NCBI RefSeq assembly: GCF_044357945.1
Contig: NZ_CP076563.1
Location: forward strand, 930,001-994,000
DNA from: QAND01 sp003150225
Lineage (GTDB): Bacteria > Bacillota > Clostridia > Christensenellales > QAND01
DNA: 64,000 nt
Direction: 5' to 3'
Shown: positions 1 to 8,900 of the stretch, piece after piece
Layout of the letters: each line of letters begins with the position of its first letter
Numbering within the stretch: position 1 is the first letter of the stretch
Translations under genes and position numbers: made by a program
The notes under the pieces: generated by a model
What the model saw: the letters and a program-made list of their open reading frames with translations, nothing else
Databases searched by the model: none
Told to the model about the DNA's origin: nothing

Positions 1-1
1 G

Positions 2-292
2 GTGGCCATGGCGGTAGGAGTACTCACCTTCGTATCCATCACCCAGCCCGTTCAATGCTCCTATTTCATCCAAGCTGCCTCCCTGCGGGGAGCGGGCGAT
101 ACCCGGTTTACCGCCATGGTATTGATGCTGTGCGTCATGATCCTGCGCCCCTTGTTTGGCATCCTTCTGGTCAATGTATTCGGCTGGGGACTCATCGGCG
201 CCTGGATCGCCATCACCGCGGAACAATTCGTTCGGTGTATCCTTGTCACCTACCGGTTCCGAACCGGCAAATGGAAAGAAATGCGGGTCTAA
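2..292 (+). CDS. MATE family efflux transporter, C-terminal part
   Basis: This is the last 96 or so residues of a gene that begins before the window. The visible part has the LRGAGDTRF motif typical of the MATE (multidrug and toxic compound extrusion) fold, followed by two hydrophobic helices and a basic C-terminal tail ending RFRTGKWKEMRV. MATE proteins are inner-membrane, cation-coupled drug or metabolite exporters of about 450 residues with 12 helices, so roughly four fifths of the protein lies outside the window. The gene is closed by a strong hairpin terminator a few bases after its stop. The substrate cannot be told from this fragment. Confidence 0.8.
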   Translation: MAMAVGVLTFVSITQPVQCSYFIQAASLRGAGDTRFTAMVLMLCVMILRPLFGILLVNVFGWGLIGAWIAITAEQFVRCILVTYRFRTGKWKEMRV

Positions 293-323
293 AAAAAGCG
301 CCTCCAACGGAGGCGCTTTTTCT
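293..323 (+). terminator. Rho-independent terminator after the MATE gene
   Basis: An 11-bp inverted repeat (AAGCGCCTCC / GGAGGCGCTT) with a 3-base loop is followed by a T-run. It starts directly after the MATE stop codon. Confidence 0.85.
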
Positions 324-457
324 TTATCCTTCTTCAATGGTTACACAATACAAAAAGTTCTCCCTAGTTTGCTGCCGTTGGAGCTTTTATCAAAAACAAC
401 TGCAAAGAGCGTAAAAAGACTTAATAAAAACCCCTGACTAAATATGGACGTGCGCCG

Positions 458-856
458 CTATTTCTCCAAACAATACGCAAACGGCTGCAGTTCTTTAGCA
501 CAAACTTTTTTTGTTTTTCCATTGACTACGATAATTACTTCACACATGGGTGCGTAATCGCACAGCAGCTGGCGGCAATTCCCGCAGGGCGGAATAATCT
601 CTTCGCCTCTTTTTCCTCGGACCGCTACGATTGTCTCAAAAGCTCTTTCCCCATTTGTTATGGCAGTACCTATTGCGATCTGCTCGGCACATGCTCCATG
701 CAAAGAATAAACATTTACTCCAACATATATTTTCCCGCTTTTGCATCGAACAGCAGCTCCAACCGTGTGATTGTAATTTTCATCATCATAATTCATTTGA
801 ATTGTATTTTGAGCAAGCGAGATCAACGCATAATCGCTGTCGTTAAGGTCATACAT
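458..856 (-). CDS. cdd: Cytidine deaminase
   Basis: A 132-residue protein of the cytidine deaminase family, which hydrolyses cytidine and deoxycytidine to uridine and deoxyuridine in pyrimidine salvage. The zinc site is visible: GACAEQIA carries the Cys ligand and the catalytic Glu, and PPCGNCRQLL carries the two remaining Cys ligands. This is the three-cysteine (CAE) form known from small homotetrameric enzymes. A longer frame exists upstream, but the ATG at 856 is preceded by GGAGGAAGC and begins MYDLND, so it is the likely start. The gene is alone, with no terminator that I can identify. Confidence 0.88.
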   Translation of the reverse strand: MYDLNDSDYALISLAQNTIQMNYDDENYNHTVGAAVRCKSGKIYVGVNVYSLHGACAEQIAIGTAITNGERAFETIVAVRGKRGEEIIPPCGNCRQLLCDYAPMCEVIIVVNGKTKKVCAKELQPFAYCLEK

Positions 857-962
857 ACTGCTTCCTCCACAACCACCGGTTTTCTTGAACAGATGCGCCT
901 CTGTCTCAGAAGCATTCGCCCCTGCAAGTGCTTTTTTACATCGATTGGTCCCATTCCCGCTT

Positions 963-1265
963 TTACAGCTCCCAATCCACCGCCACCCGGCTCTCACGGA
1001 TCTCATTGCAAAACTCCGATACCTTCACATGAGCCGGATGAACCTTATACGCATGGAGCGCCTCCATGGAGGAAAACACCGAAACAAGACAAGCGTCATA
1101 ATTTCCCCCATCACCGGTGCAATCGATGCCCACCTCCATCTCCACAATTCCCTGGATCAGAGGACGAAGCGCCATGAGCCGATCCCGCAGCAGGACGGCG
1201 TTTTCCTCCTTGTTCCGTCCCTGGGCATGGTCCAGCAGCTTCCAACACACCACATGCTTGATCAT
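963..1265 (-). CDS. Dabb family (stress-responsive alpha/beta barrel) protein
   Basis: A 100-residue protein beginning MIKHVVCWKL, the usual start of the Dabb (dimeric alpha/beta barrel) family. The HV near the N-terminus and the HPAHVKVSEF segment near residue 75 are family hallmarks. Members are small dimeric ferredoxin-like-fold proteins. Some are polyketide-cyclase-like or stress induced, but most have no known reaction. The start overlaps the end of the upstream HD-domain gene by 4 bp (ATGA), so the two are translationally coupled and probably share a transcript. Confidence 0.8.
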   Translation of the reverse strand: MIKHVVCWKLLDHAQGRNKEENAVLLRDRLMALRPLIQGIVEMEVGIDCTGDGGNYDACLVSVFSSMEALHAYKVHPAHVKVSEFCNEIRESRVAVDWEL

Positions 1266-1834
1266 TGCGCTTCCCCCACAAGGCCCAGGACATCGGCGTA
1301 TTTTTTCATCCCCTCGATGGTATGGGCCATCAGCTCCTCTAGCGGCATGCCCAGTCGGTCAGCACCATCCTGAATCACATCCCGGTTGATGGCAGCGGCA
1401 AAGGCCTTGTCCTTCCACTTCTTTTTGACGGACTTTACCGTGAGATCCATAATGCTTCGGCTGGGCCGCACCAACACGCAGGCGTTGACTAAGCCGGTCA
1501 TCTCATCGGCGGCATATACGGCCTTTTCCATATCGCTCAGGGGCTCCACATCGGTACATAGGCCATAGGCATGGCTCTGCACCGCCCGAATGATATCCTC
1601 CGGCACTCCCTTTTCCTCCAGCAGTTCCCTAGCCTTTACGGCATGCTCTTGGGGATAGCGCTCATAATCAATATCGTGAAGGATGCCCACTACGCCCCAG
1701 CGTTCCTCATCCCCCTGAAGAACCCTGGCCAGTTCCTCCATAGCGGCCTGTACCGCCACACAGTGCTTGATAAGGCTCTCCTTCTCAACGTATTCCTTCA
1801 ACAGCCCGTAGGCTTCTTCCCTCGTCATCTCCAC
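1262..1834 (-). CDS. HD domain protein (predicted phosphohydrolase)
   Basis: A 190-residue soluble protein of the HDIG/HD superfamily. The HD pair is in ILHDIDYERYP (about residues 52-62), with a first His in LIKHCVA (near 24) and further His residues at about 67 and 90 that could complete a metal site. HD enzymes hydrolyse phosphate esters or nucleotides. This subfamily is common in Clostridia and its substrate is unknown. The start is taken as GTG at 1834 because AGAGGGGG lies just upstream; an in-frame ATG at 1828 is the alternative. The stop overlaps the start of the Dabb gene. Confidence 0.8.
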   Translation of the reverse strand: MEMTREEAYGLLKEYVEKESLIKHCVAVQAAMEELARVLQGDEERWGVVGILHDIDYERYPQEHAVKARELLEEKGVPEDIIRAVQSHAYGLCTDVEPLSDMEKAVYAADEMTGLVNACVLVRPSRSIMDLTVKSVKKKWKDKAFAAAINRDVIQDGADRLGMPLEELMAHTIEGMKKYADVLGLVGEAQ

Positions 1835-1913
1835 GGTTAACCCCCTCTTTCTTTGGTTTCATTCATTATAGCGGGATGAAGAGCCCGGCGCAATAAAAGC
1901 GTTGCCCGCCCAG

Positions 1914-1948
1914 AAGAAAAGCCCCGTCCATCCACGGGGCTTTTCTTT
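1914..1948 (-). terminator. Terminator after the deacetylase gene
   Basis: A 12-bp stem (GAAAAGCCCCGT / ACGGGGCTTTTC) with a short loop, followed on the minus strand by T-rich sequence. It lies just past the stop of the polysaccharide deacetylase gene. Confidence 0.8.
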
Positions 1949-1952
1949 TCAC

Positions 1953-2819
1953 CTATTTATTCAAATCCTCCAAACTGCCAAAGGTATAGCCCATCTCCTC
2001 CCATTTCGTCAAAAGATCATCCATAATTTCGGCGTTTGTAGAACTGGTGCTGTGCAGCAGCACGATGGCGCCAGGATGGATCCGGGGTAGCAGCTTGGCA
2101 TAAGCCTCCTCCGGGGTGGGCTGTTTCTCCTCATACCAATCGGCGTATGCCAAGCTCCAGAAGCAGGTAGTATACCCCAGCTGCTGGGCTTGCTTAAGAT
2201 TGCTTTCGCTAAATTTTCCCTCGGGAGGACGGTAGAATTTCTTCATCTCCTGGCCGGTGCATTCCTGGTAGAGCGCCTCCAAGTCGGTGATCTCCTTTTT
2301 AAATTTCTCCATCTCCCCGATTTTGCTCATGTTGGGATGATGCATGGTATGGTTTCCCACGATATGTCCCTCAGCCACCATCCGTTTTACAAGATCGGGA
2401 CTGCTCTCAATGTAATGCCCTACCAAGAAAAACGTAGCGGGAGCATTGTGCTTTTTTAGGGCATCCAGGATCTTCTCCGTGTTGCCGTTTTCATAGCCGG
2501 CGTCAAAGGTTAGATAGATCACCTTTTCATCGGTAGGCGCCACATAGTAGCTGTTGTACTGAGCCAGGAACTCCGCTTCGGCGTTGCCCCGAGGCTTTTC
2601 CCCCTCGGCGCCAAAGCTAAGCCCCCAGTTCTGGGGATGATAGGCCACGATGGTAACCACGCTCTCCCCAATGCCCCATAACTGAGTCCCCACCAGCAGC
2701 GCCAACACCGATACAGCCAGCAGATACGCGCCCCGTTTCAACCTCTTTCCATTCCATCCGCCGGACTGCTTTTTCCGACGGGACTTTCCCTTGGGCACCC
2801 GGGTCCATATAAGCTTCAT
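1953..2819 (-). CDS. pdaA: PdaA-like polysaccharide deacetylase (muramic delta-lactam de-N-acetylase)
   Basis: A 288-residue membrane-anchored protein. A basic N-terminus is followed by one hydrophobic segment (about residues 31-48). The NodB-type deacetylase domain occupies roughly residues 95-285. Visible motifs are YLTFDAGYENG (catalytic and metal-binding Asp region), GNHTMHHP (metal-binding His pair), RPPEGKF and LLHSTS. The YENG and RPPEGKFSE variants are those of PdaA, which removes acetyl groups during formation of muramic delta-lactam in spore cortex peptidoglycan. This supports an endospore-forming host. A site GGAAGGAG precedes the ATG. It is a single gene with its own terminator. 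Confidence 0.85.
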   Translation of the reverse strand: MKLIWTRVPKGKSRRKKQSGGWNGKRLKRGAYLLAVSVLALLVGTQLWGIGESVVTIVAYHPQNWGLSFGAEGEKPRGNAEAEFLAQYNSYYVAPTDEKVIYLTFDAGYENGNTEKILDALKKHNAPATFFLVGHYIESSPDLVKRMVAEGHIVGNHTMHHPNMSKIGEMEKFKKEITDLEALYQECTGQEMKKFYRPPEGKFSESNLKQAQQLGYTTCFWSLAYADWYEEKQPTPEEAYAKLLPRIHPGAIVLLHSTSSTNAEIMDDLLTKWEEMGYTFGSLEDLNK

Positions 2820-2866
2820 GGCGCCACACTCCTTCCCCAGTATCCATATGGGGAAAGGGCTGTCCC

Positions 2867-4318
2867 TTATTCCTCTCCGATGCCTCGAATGGCCGGGGCC
2901 TCCAGTACGTTTCCATGGATATCATACCGGGAACCATGGCAGGGGCAGTCCCAGGTCTTCTCCGCATCGTTCCACTTCAGGCTACACCCCATGTGGCTGC
3001 ATTTAGCCTTTATGGTAAATTCCTCCCCAAACTCATTTCGGTATAGGCCCATCCGCTTGCCATCCTTGCGGACTACCTGTCCCCCCTGGGATTCCGGTTT
3101 TAAGGAGGGAATTCCCATCCAGCCCGCCGCCAAAGAGGCCGCCAGAGTGCCGGTATGGGCAAGATATCCCCGCGTCATATCCAAAGGCGCTACCCGCCAT
3201 GGCCGGTACAGTTCTTCGTAAACGCTCTTGCCCCGATGCACCAAGTCGCTCAGAATGCCGGCGGCTGCCAGCGCCTGGCTCATACCCCACTTTTGAAAGC
3301 CGGTGGCCACCAGACGACGATCATCGGACTTCCCATACCAGCCGATAAGCGGAACCCCGTCATAGGGCATACAATCCTGTGCAGACCACCCCTCCATGCT
3401 CTGCACACGGCCAAACTGTTGCCGGGTCCGTTCCAAAAGCCGTTGGTATGGATTCCCCTGAGGATCCTTTCCGGTAGGATGCCGTATTCCCGAAGCGATG
3501 ATCCACTCCCCCGCGGGACGATAGCTTGGGCTATCCTCCTCTACGCCAAAATACATGGCGCAGAGCTTAGGCCCCTCCAAACGGCAAGCGTAGGAACGCT
3601 CTTGATACATGCGGGCATAATACATGCCTGGCTTATCCAGAATGGGATAATGTGTGGCTATAACAACATGGCTGGCCATGACGCCTCCTTCGGGCGTATG
3701 AACCCGGCCAAAATCATCGATGCGCAAAGCCCGGGTTTCCTCATAGATACGACATCCCCTCTTGGCTAGCGCCCTGGCCATGCCCTGTACAAATTTCAGA
3801 GGATGAAAGATGGCCTGGTCCTCCAATACCAATGCGGCTTTCGTTGCAAAGGGCAAAGTTTCCTCCGCCCAGCGGCTCTCAATCCCTGCCCGCTTATGGG
3901 CGTCTTTCTCCCGTTTTAAAGTCTCCACCCCCCGCTCGGTGGCAGCATACAGATAGAATGGCGCGGCCGCATAGTCGCATTGCACCTCCCAATCCCGCAA
4001 AAGCGCGGGATACTCCAAAAGCGCCTCTCGATTGGCCTGGCCGTGAAGAGAAGCACCGCGGGGACCTTTGCGCCGGATCAAATCCTGGTAGCAGGTGGCT
4101 CCGTGCTGCACTGTGATCTTAGCCGTGGTGCCGCCGGTGGCGCCCGACCCCAAGCGCCGAGCCTCCAAAAGCACCACCCCATAGCCCTTTTCCATCATGC
4201 GAGCGGCGGTGCACAGTCCCACGATACCGCCTCCAATGACGCACACATCCGCCGAAGTCTTCTCCGTAAGAGGCGGATAGTCCGTCCGCTCCACGCTCTT
4301 CTCCCAGTAGGATTCCAT
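2867..4318 (-). CDS. FAD-dependent oxidoreductase with C-terminal Rieske 2Fe-2S domain
   Basis: A 483-residue fusion. The N-terminal DAO/GlpO-type fold starts with the dinucleotide motif VCVIGGGIVGLCTAARM (residues 25-41) and continues with LLEARRLGSGATGGTT. The flavoprotein part runs to about residue 375. The tail (440-483) is a compact Rieske cluster domain with CSHMGC and CPCHGS, giving predicted 2Fe-2S ligands Cys440, His442, Cys458 and His461. This architecture is known in Firmicutes and Bacteroidetes, usually annotated as an FAD-dependent oxidoreductase of unknown substrate (amino-acid-oxidase-like). The Rieske part stops soon after the cluster, so its last strand is short. A strong AAGGAG precedes the ATG. 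Confidence 0.85.
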   Translation of the reverse strand: MESYWEKSVERTDYPPLTEKTSADVCVIGGGIVGLCTAARMMEKGYGVVLLEARRLGSGATGGTTAKITVQHGATCYQDLIRRKGPRGASLHGQANREALLEYPALLRDWEVQCDYAAAPFYLYAATERGVETLKREKDAHKRAGIESRWAEETLPFATKAALVLEDQAIFHPLKFVQGMARALAKRGCRIYEETRALRIDDFGRVHTPEGGVMASHVVIATHYPILDKPGMYYARMYQERSYACRLEGPKLCAMYFGVEEDSPSYRPAGEWIIASGIRHPTGKDPQGNPYQRLLERTRQQFGRVQSMEGWSAQDCMPYDGVPLIGWYGKSDDRRLVATGFQKWGMSQALAAAGILSDLVHRGKSVYEELYRPWRVAPLDMTRGYLAHTGTLAASLAAGWMGIPSLKPESQGGQVVRKDGKRMGLYRNEFGEEFTIKAKCSHMGCSLKWNDAEKTWDCPCHGSRYDIHGNVLEAPAIRGIGEE

Positions 4319-4539
4319 TAGGACGCTCCTTTTTCTTCCAATCTATCGGTTAGTATGGCGCGGCCGCAGGATTCTATACCATAGGCTAAAACGATTCTCT
4401 CCAGCCGGCCCATAATTTTGGACAAAAAATCATATTTCCGCCATATTATGTCACCTAGGATTAACATTTATATAAAAATCACTTGCTATCCTAACATCAT
4501 CAAGGGAACGAACGGCTCCCAGGAAAGGAAGGGAATTCC

Positions 4540-4692
4540 ATGTTACAGGCAATCATGATCGGCACTGTGGTTCTCGCGTTTTTGCCCATGGTCTGGTGCG
4601 GGTATCTCACGTTGACCTTATACCGTCAGTATCAAATACAGCAGCGGTTCTCAAAAGGGATCAGGGTTCCCGCCTACCGGCCTCGGGGCTAA
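4540..4692 (+). CDS. Small membrane protein, 50 residues, unknown
   Basis: An unrecognised gene of 50 codons. The ATG is preceded by AGGAAAGGAAGGG. Residues 3-27 form one hydrophobic helix (MIGTVVLAFLPMVWCGYL is its core), followed by a basic, Gln-rich tail ending AYRPRG. This looks like a single-pass membrane miniprotein with a cytosolic C-terminus. The frame is closed and followed about 120 bases later by a clean terminator, which supports a real transcript. No family is recognised. Confidence 0.55.
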   Translation: MLQAIMIGTVVLAFLPMVWCGYLTLTLYRQYQIQQRFSKGIRVPAYRPRG

Positions 4693-4812
4693 TCCATCAG
4701 CTTTTCCCGGCGGTTTCCTGCGCCATATAACCAACCAATCCAAATAACCAATCCAACGCAGCAGAGAAAAACCCTTTTTCATCATCTAATTTTGCGCAAC
4801 CGAAGCCACCGG

Positions 4813-4844
4813 TAAAAGCCGCCGATTTCCGGCGGCTTTTTTGT
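4813..4844 (+). terminator. Terminator downstream of the 50-residue gene
   Basis: The stem AAAAGCCGCCG / CGGCGGCTTTT with a short ATTTC loop is followed by T residues. Confidence 0.8.
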
Positions 4845-4912
4845 GTAAAAGACCGCGCATAAACCTCCTTCTCCTGGGCACACTATGAGTGAATCTTCGG
4901 AGGTGAGAAAAC

Positions 4913-5071
4913 ATGCAGGCCAACAAAAGTATTGGTTGTACCGTAACTCAGTGTGTACATCATTGCCAGAGCGAGAATTTCTGCTCCCTGGATCAGATTT
5001 CCGTGGGTACCCACGAGCAGAATCCCACTCAGTGCCAGTGCACCGATTGTGAATCCTTCCGTGTAAAATAA
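4913..5071 (+). CDS. DUF1540 domain protein
   Basis: A 52-residue cysteine-rich protein read from ATG 4913 with GGAGGTGAG just upstream. The cysteines fall at 9, 14, 18, 24, 41, 43 and 46 in the pattern IGCTVTQCVHHC ... CSLDQISVG ... TQCQCTDCESF. This fits the DUF1540 family, small Firmicutes proteins likely to bind a metal through their cysteines and often found in spore-formers. The function is unknown. It has its own terminator 15 bases after the stop. Confidence 0.82.
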   Translation: MQANKSIGCTVTQCVHHCQSENFCSLDQISVGTHEQNPTQCQCTDCESFRVK

Positions 5072-5081
5072 CGATTCGCGC

Positions 5082-5113
5082 AAAAGAACTCCGCCAGGCG
5101 GGGTTCTTTTGTT
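5082..5113 (+). terminator. Terminator after the DUF1540 gene
   Basis: The stem CAAAAGAACTCCGCC / GGCGGGGTTCTTTTG with a minimal loop is followed by TTTTT. Confidence 0.82.
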
Positions 5114-5150
5114 TTTGGATAGGTTCAACCCCATGGGGAATCCTAATTCC

Positions 5151-5351
5151 ATGAAACCCGTAACCCGTGCCATCTACGACTGTATCCTGGACTTCCCCGG
5201 AGAAACCGTCTCTTTTCTCTTTCGGGAGACGGGGTATCCTATGCTTTCCATTTTAGATGCCCTCAACCGCCTGGAAGAGCAAAACTTCATAGTGGTAGAC
5301 CGCTCCTACGTGGATCCAGGCTGCTACCGGTGCTACCCTACCCTGGACTAA
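5151..5351 (+). CDS. Small winged-helix-like protein, unknown
   Basis: Read as 66 residues from ATG 5151 (MKPVTRAIYD). The same frame can start at ATG 5133 or at a TTG at 5109, but 5109 lies inside the preceding terminator. GGGGAA sits 10 bases before 5151. The sequence has alternating helices ending in a predicted recognition-like segment (MLSILDALNRLEEQNFIVVD) and a wing, resembling a minimal MarR/ArsR-like winged helix without an extra dimer domain. Two cysteines lie in the C-terminal CYRCYPTLD. The role is unknown. The following small gene lies 66 bases downstream with no terminator between them. Confidence 0.55.
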   Translation: MKPVTRAIYDCILDFPGETVSFLFRETGYPMLSILDALNRLEEQNFIVVDRSYVDPGCYRCYPTLD

Positions 5352-5417
5352 CATAGTTTTTCCCCTGCCGGGACAAACTATGAAGGCGGATGCATCGAAT
5401 AAGAAAGGACTGATCCT

Positions 5418-5666
5418 ATGCATAAGGACCTGCCCCAGGACCGGGCCATCAAAAAGTCCTACCGCGAGGAAGAGGATGCGATTTTGCACCTGGAGCCCGA
5501 ATCGGTGGTCTCCACCACCGAATGCACCGGTCTGGTTCAGGCGGAAATCATCTCGCAGCCCGAGGTGGAATCCTATCTGGAGATCTACGACATCCCCCTC
5601 AAAGAGGATGGGGCGCATGTGCGGGGGAACCGCCATACCAACGGAGACGGCCGCATCCTTCATTAA
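5418..5666 (+). CDS. Small acidic protein, unknown
   Basis: An 82-residue soluble protein starting MHKDLPQDRAIKKSYR after AGAAAGGACTGATCCT. It is rich in Glu and Asp, has no signal peptide or transmembrane segment, and contains one Cys. A short basic N-terminus is followed by a charged region (PEVESYLEIYDIPLKEDG) and a His/Gly/Asn-rich tail. I do not recognise a family. The gene ends exactly at a strong terminator, and the biosynthetic cluster promoter follows about 140 bases later. Confidence 0.5.
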   Translation: MHKDLPQDRAIKKSYREEEDAILHLEPESVVSTTECTGLVQAEIISQPEVESYLEIYDIPLKEDGAHVRGNRHTNGDGRILH

Positions 5667-5695
5667 AAAAAGAGCCCGCATGGGCTCTTTTTTTA
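5664..5695 (+). terminator. Terminator closing the small-gene cluster
   Basis: The stem AAAAAAGAGCCC / GGGCTCTTTTTT with a 4-base loop separates the small genes from the NRPS cluster. Confidence 0.85.
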
Positions 5696-5832
5696 ATAGC
5701 AAAACATCCGAAGAGATTTTGCCCTCTTTTGCTCCTCCGGTCACACTAAAACATATTCTTGGATTTCTCCGATTCTTTATGAGTTTTTATGCGTTTTTGT
5801 GGGTTTTCTATCGGTCTTTCTCGACAAAAACC

Positions 5833-5862
5833 TTGCTATTTCATCCAAATAAATCATATAAT
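5833..5862 (+). promoter_or_regulatory. Promoter of the NRPS cluster
   Basis: A -35 of TTGCTA (5833-5838), an 18-base spacer and a perfect -10 TATAAT (5857-5862). Transcription would begin near 5869, giving a leader of about 108 bases to the chosen NRPS start. The sequence around it is distinctly AT-rich. Confidence 0.65.
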
Positions 5863-5976
5863 TAATGTTACATTGTTACCAAATTTATGTTGGGCGAATA
5901 TCGCCGCATATTTATTCAGTATGGCAAGACCGCGGCTGCGGCCTGCAGGGTGGATGATAGGGTGGAGAAAGCGAAG

Positions 5977-8900
5977 ATGCCGCATACAGACGCATATCCC
6001 CTTTCCCAAAGCCAGCAAAACATCTGGCGGCTGGAAAGGACCCATTCCGGCGCTCCCATCGGCAACATCTGTGAGGCCGTTCACATCAGGGGGCGGTTTG
6101 ATCCTGCCCTTTTGCAGGAAAGCCTCAACCATGTCCTGGCACAGGACGCCTCCCTGCGCACACGACTTCTCCTCTCAAAGGAGGGGGAACCCCGGCAATA
6201 TACGGCGGATTATACGCCCGTTCATTTTCCCGTATTCGATTTCACCCTGTCTTCCAAAGAAAGCTTTGATCACTGGGAGGCCACAGTGGCGCGGGAGCCC
6301 CTTCCCCTGGTGGGCGGCCCCCTTTTTTCCTTTTCCATCTTTAAGCTGGGAGAATCCCATGGCGGCGTCCTTCTAAAAACCCACCATATCATCTCGGACG
6401 GCTGGTCCCAGGTGCTGCTCACCAACCGTGTGGCGGCTGCCTATCTTGCTCTGTTGGCAGGGGAACCCCTTGTGGAGGAATCCTATCCCAGCTATCGCCG
6501 TCATGTGGATAAGGAGCAGGCCTATGCCACGTCCGCCGCCCATGGACGAGACCAGGCGTTTTGGGAAAACCTTCTGGCAGAGCCCTTCACCCCTGCGGCC
6601 ATCAAGGAATGCAAAAGCGCCCAGGTCAGCCCCATTGGGCTTCGAAAGACCTTTGATCTGCCGGAGCTATTAAACCACGCCATCTTTTCCTTCTGTGAAC
6701 AAAATCGGGTCTCCCCCTTTGCGGTTTTCTATATGGCCTTGGCCATCTACCTCAAACGGGCCAAGGGACTGGATCGGTTCAGCATCGGCGTGCCCATCTT
6801 CAACCGGGGGGATTTTGTCGACCGGGAAACCACAGGTATGTTCGTCAGCACCCTGCCCTTTCTCTTTTCCCTGGACGAAAGCTGGAGTTTTGAGGAGTTT
6901 AATCGCAACCTAGGGGAAAGCTGGTACGATCTTCTGCGCCACCAGCGGCTTCCCTTTGCCGAGATCGCGGCTCAGGCCCGGGCACAGCATCCACATATGG
7001 ATCAGCTCTTTCACCTGGTGCTTTCCTATCAAAACGGGGTCATCATGGCGGGAGAGGACGCCTCGGTCACCTTGTCGGGACAATGGGATTACAACGGCTA
7101 CCAAGGGGAGCAGCTGTGCATCCATCTCAATAATATACGGGACATCCACCGGTATTCCGTAAGCTACGACTATCTGGCCCAGCTCTTCTCAGAGCGGGAG
7201 ATCACAGATCTACACAGCTACCTTACCGGTATCCTGTACCAAGCCCTAGAGAATCCAAGGATCCCCATCCGGGAGATTGCCCTCCCCAGCCGGGAAGAGC
7301 AGGAGACGGTGCTCTTCGATTTCAACCGGACAAATGCCCCCCTGCCTTTTCATACCCTGTATGAAGGCCTGCGCCTTGCCTATGAAAAGCACCCCCGGCG
7401 GGTAGCCGTCATCCACGATGGCCACCGCTATCCCTACGCCCTTTTGGAGCAGCGGGCAAACGATTACGCCCATGCCCTAAGCGATTCCCGGGAGCCGGTA
7501 GCTATTGGACTGCCCCGAACCCAGGAACTGCTCATGGCCATGGCGGGAGCAGCCCAGGCGGGACGCCCCTGGGTGCTGCTCTCTCCCTCTCTGCCCCAGG
7601 AGCGGGCGGAGGAGCTGATCCGGGACAGTGGAGCCACCACCCTCCTTCTTTCAGAGGACAACGCTTCCTCCTTCGCCCACCTGGAACTGCCCATCCTCTC
7701 CCCCCAGTCGCTGCCTCACGTCCCCGAGGCCTTTGTCTGTCCCGCCGCACCCGGAGATCTTGCCTATCTCGTCTATACCTCCGGCAGTACCGGACATCCC
7801 AAAGGGGTGGAGATCACCCAGGAAAACCTGTGTAGCTTTGCCTCTGGCATGTCCTCTCTTTACGGCCATGGAGCAGTACTGTCCCTCTGCAACCTAGGCT
7901 TTGACGTGTTTTTGCTGGAGAGTATGGCCGCCCTTTTAAACGGGCGTACCATCGTTCTGCCCCGGGAAGAGGATCTGGAGCGTCCCCAGCGGCTGGCGGA
8001 ACTGATCACCGGCTTTGCAGTGGGGACTATGGCCCTAACTCCTTCCAGACTAAGCGCATACCTCAAAAACCCTGCCTTCCAACGAGCCGTGGTGCGGGTG
8101 GAGTCTCTCATCTGCGGAGGAGAATCCATCTCCCCCGCCCTGCTCCATCAGATCCAGCTTCTCACCGATGCCCGGATCTACAACCAATATGGCCCTTCCG
8201 AAGCCACGGTAGGGGTCAGCTACAAGCTGCTCAACGGTACCAACGCCATCACCGCCGGCCGGCCCATGGACAACTGTAAGCTTTACGTGCTGGATCAATA
8301 CCGCCACCCCCTCCCCATCGGAGTCTACGGGGAAATATACATTGGCGGTAAAAACGTAGGCCGCGGCTATCGAAACGCCCCAGAATTAACGGAAAAGAGC
8401 TTTTTCCCCAGCCCCTTTTCCCATGGGGAGCGCCTCTACCGTACCGGGGACGTGGGATGCTGGACGAAGGACGGTGAACTGCTGCTGGGCGGCCGGATGG
8501 ACGGCCAGCTCAAGGTTCGGGGCGTACGGCTGGAACCCCAGGAGATCACCGCCTGCCTCCTGGGCCATCCTAGGATTACGGACGCCGCGCTCCAGGTGGC
8601 AGAGCTTTCCGGCGTCCCCTGTCTTGTGGCCTACTACACCACCAGCGCTCCCCTAACAAAGGGGGAGCTGCTTCGGCATATGGGACGTAGCCTACCGGAT
8701 TATATGATCCCAGCGCACCTGGTGGAGGTGCCGGAAATTCCCCTGAGCCCCAATGGCAAAGCGGACGTTTCCCTCCTGCCCCTGCCCCAAGCTTCTCAGG
8801 AGGATGCTTCCGCCACCCCTTTAGAGCGGCAGATACTGGATCTTTTCCAGCGGGTGCTGAACCGCCCAGGACTCACCCCCAACAGCGATTATTTTTCGGT

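Noticed and set aside
5887..5976. Upstream ATG at 5887 as the NRPS start
   Set aside because: It lacks a ribosome site and sits only about 18 bases from the expected transcription start; ATG 5977 has GGTGGAG upstream and begins just before the conserved condensation domain.
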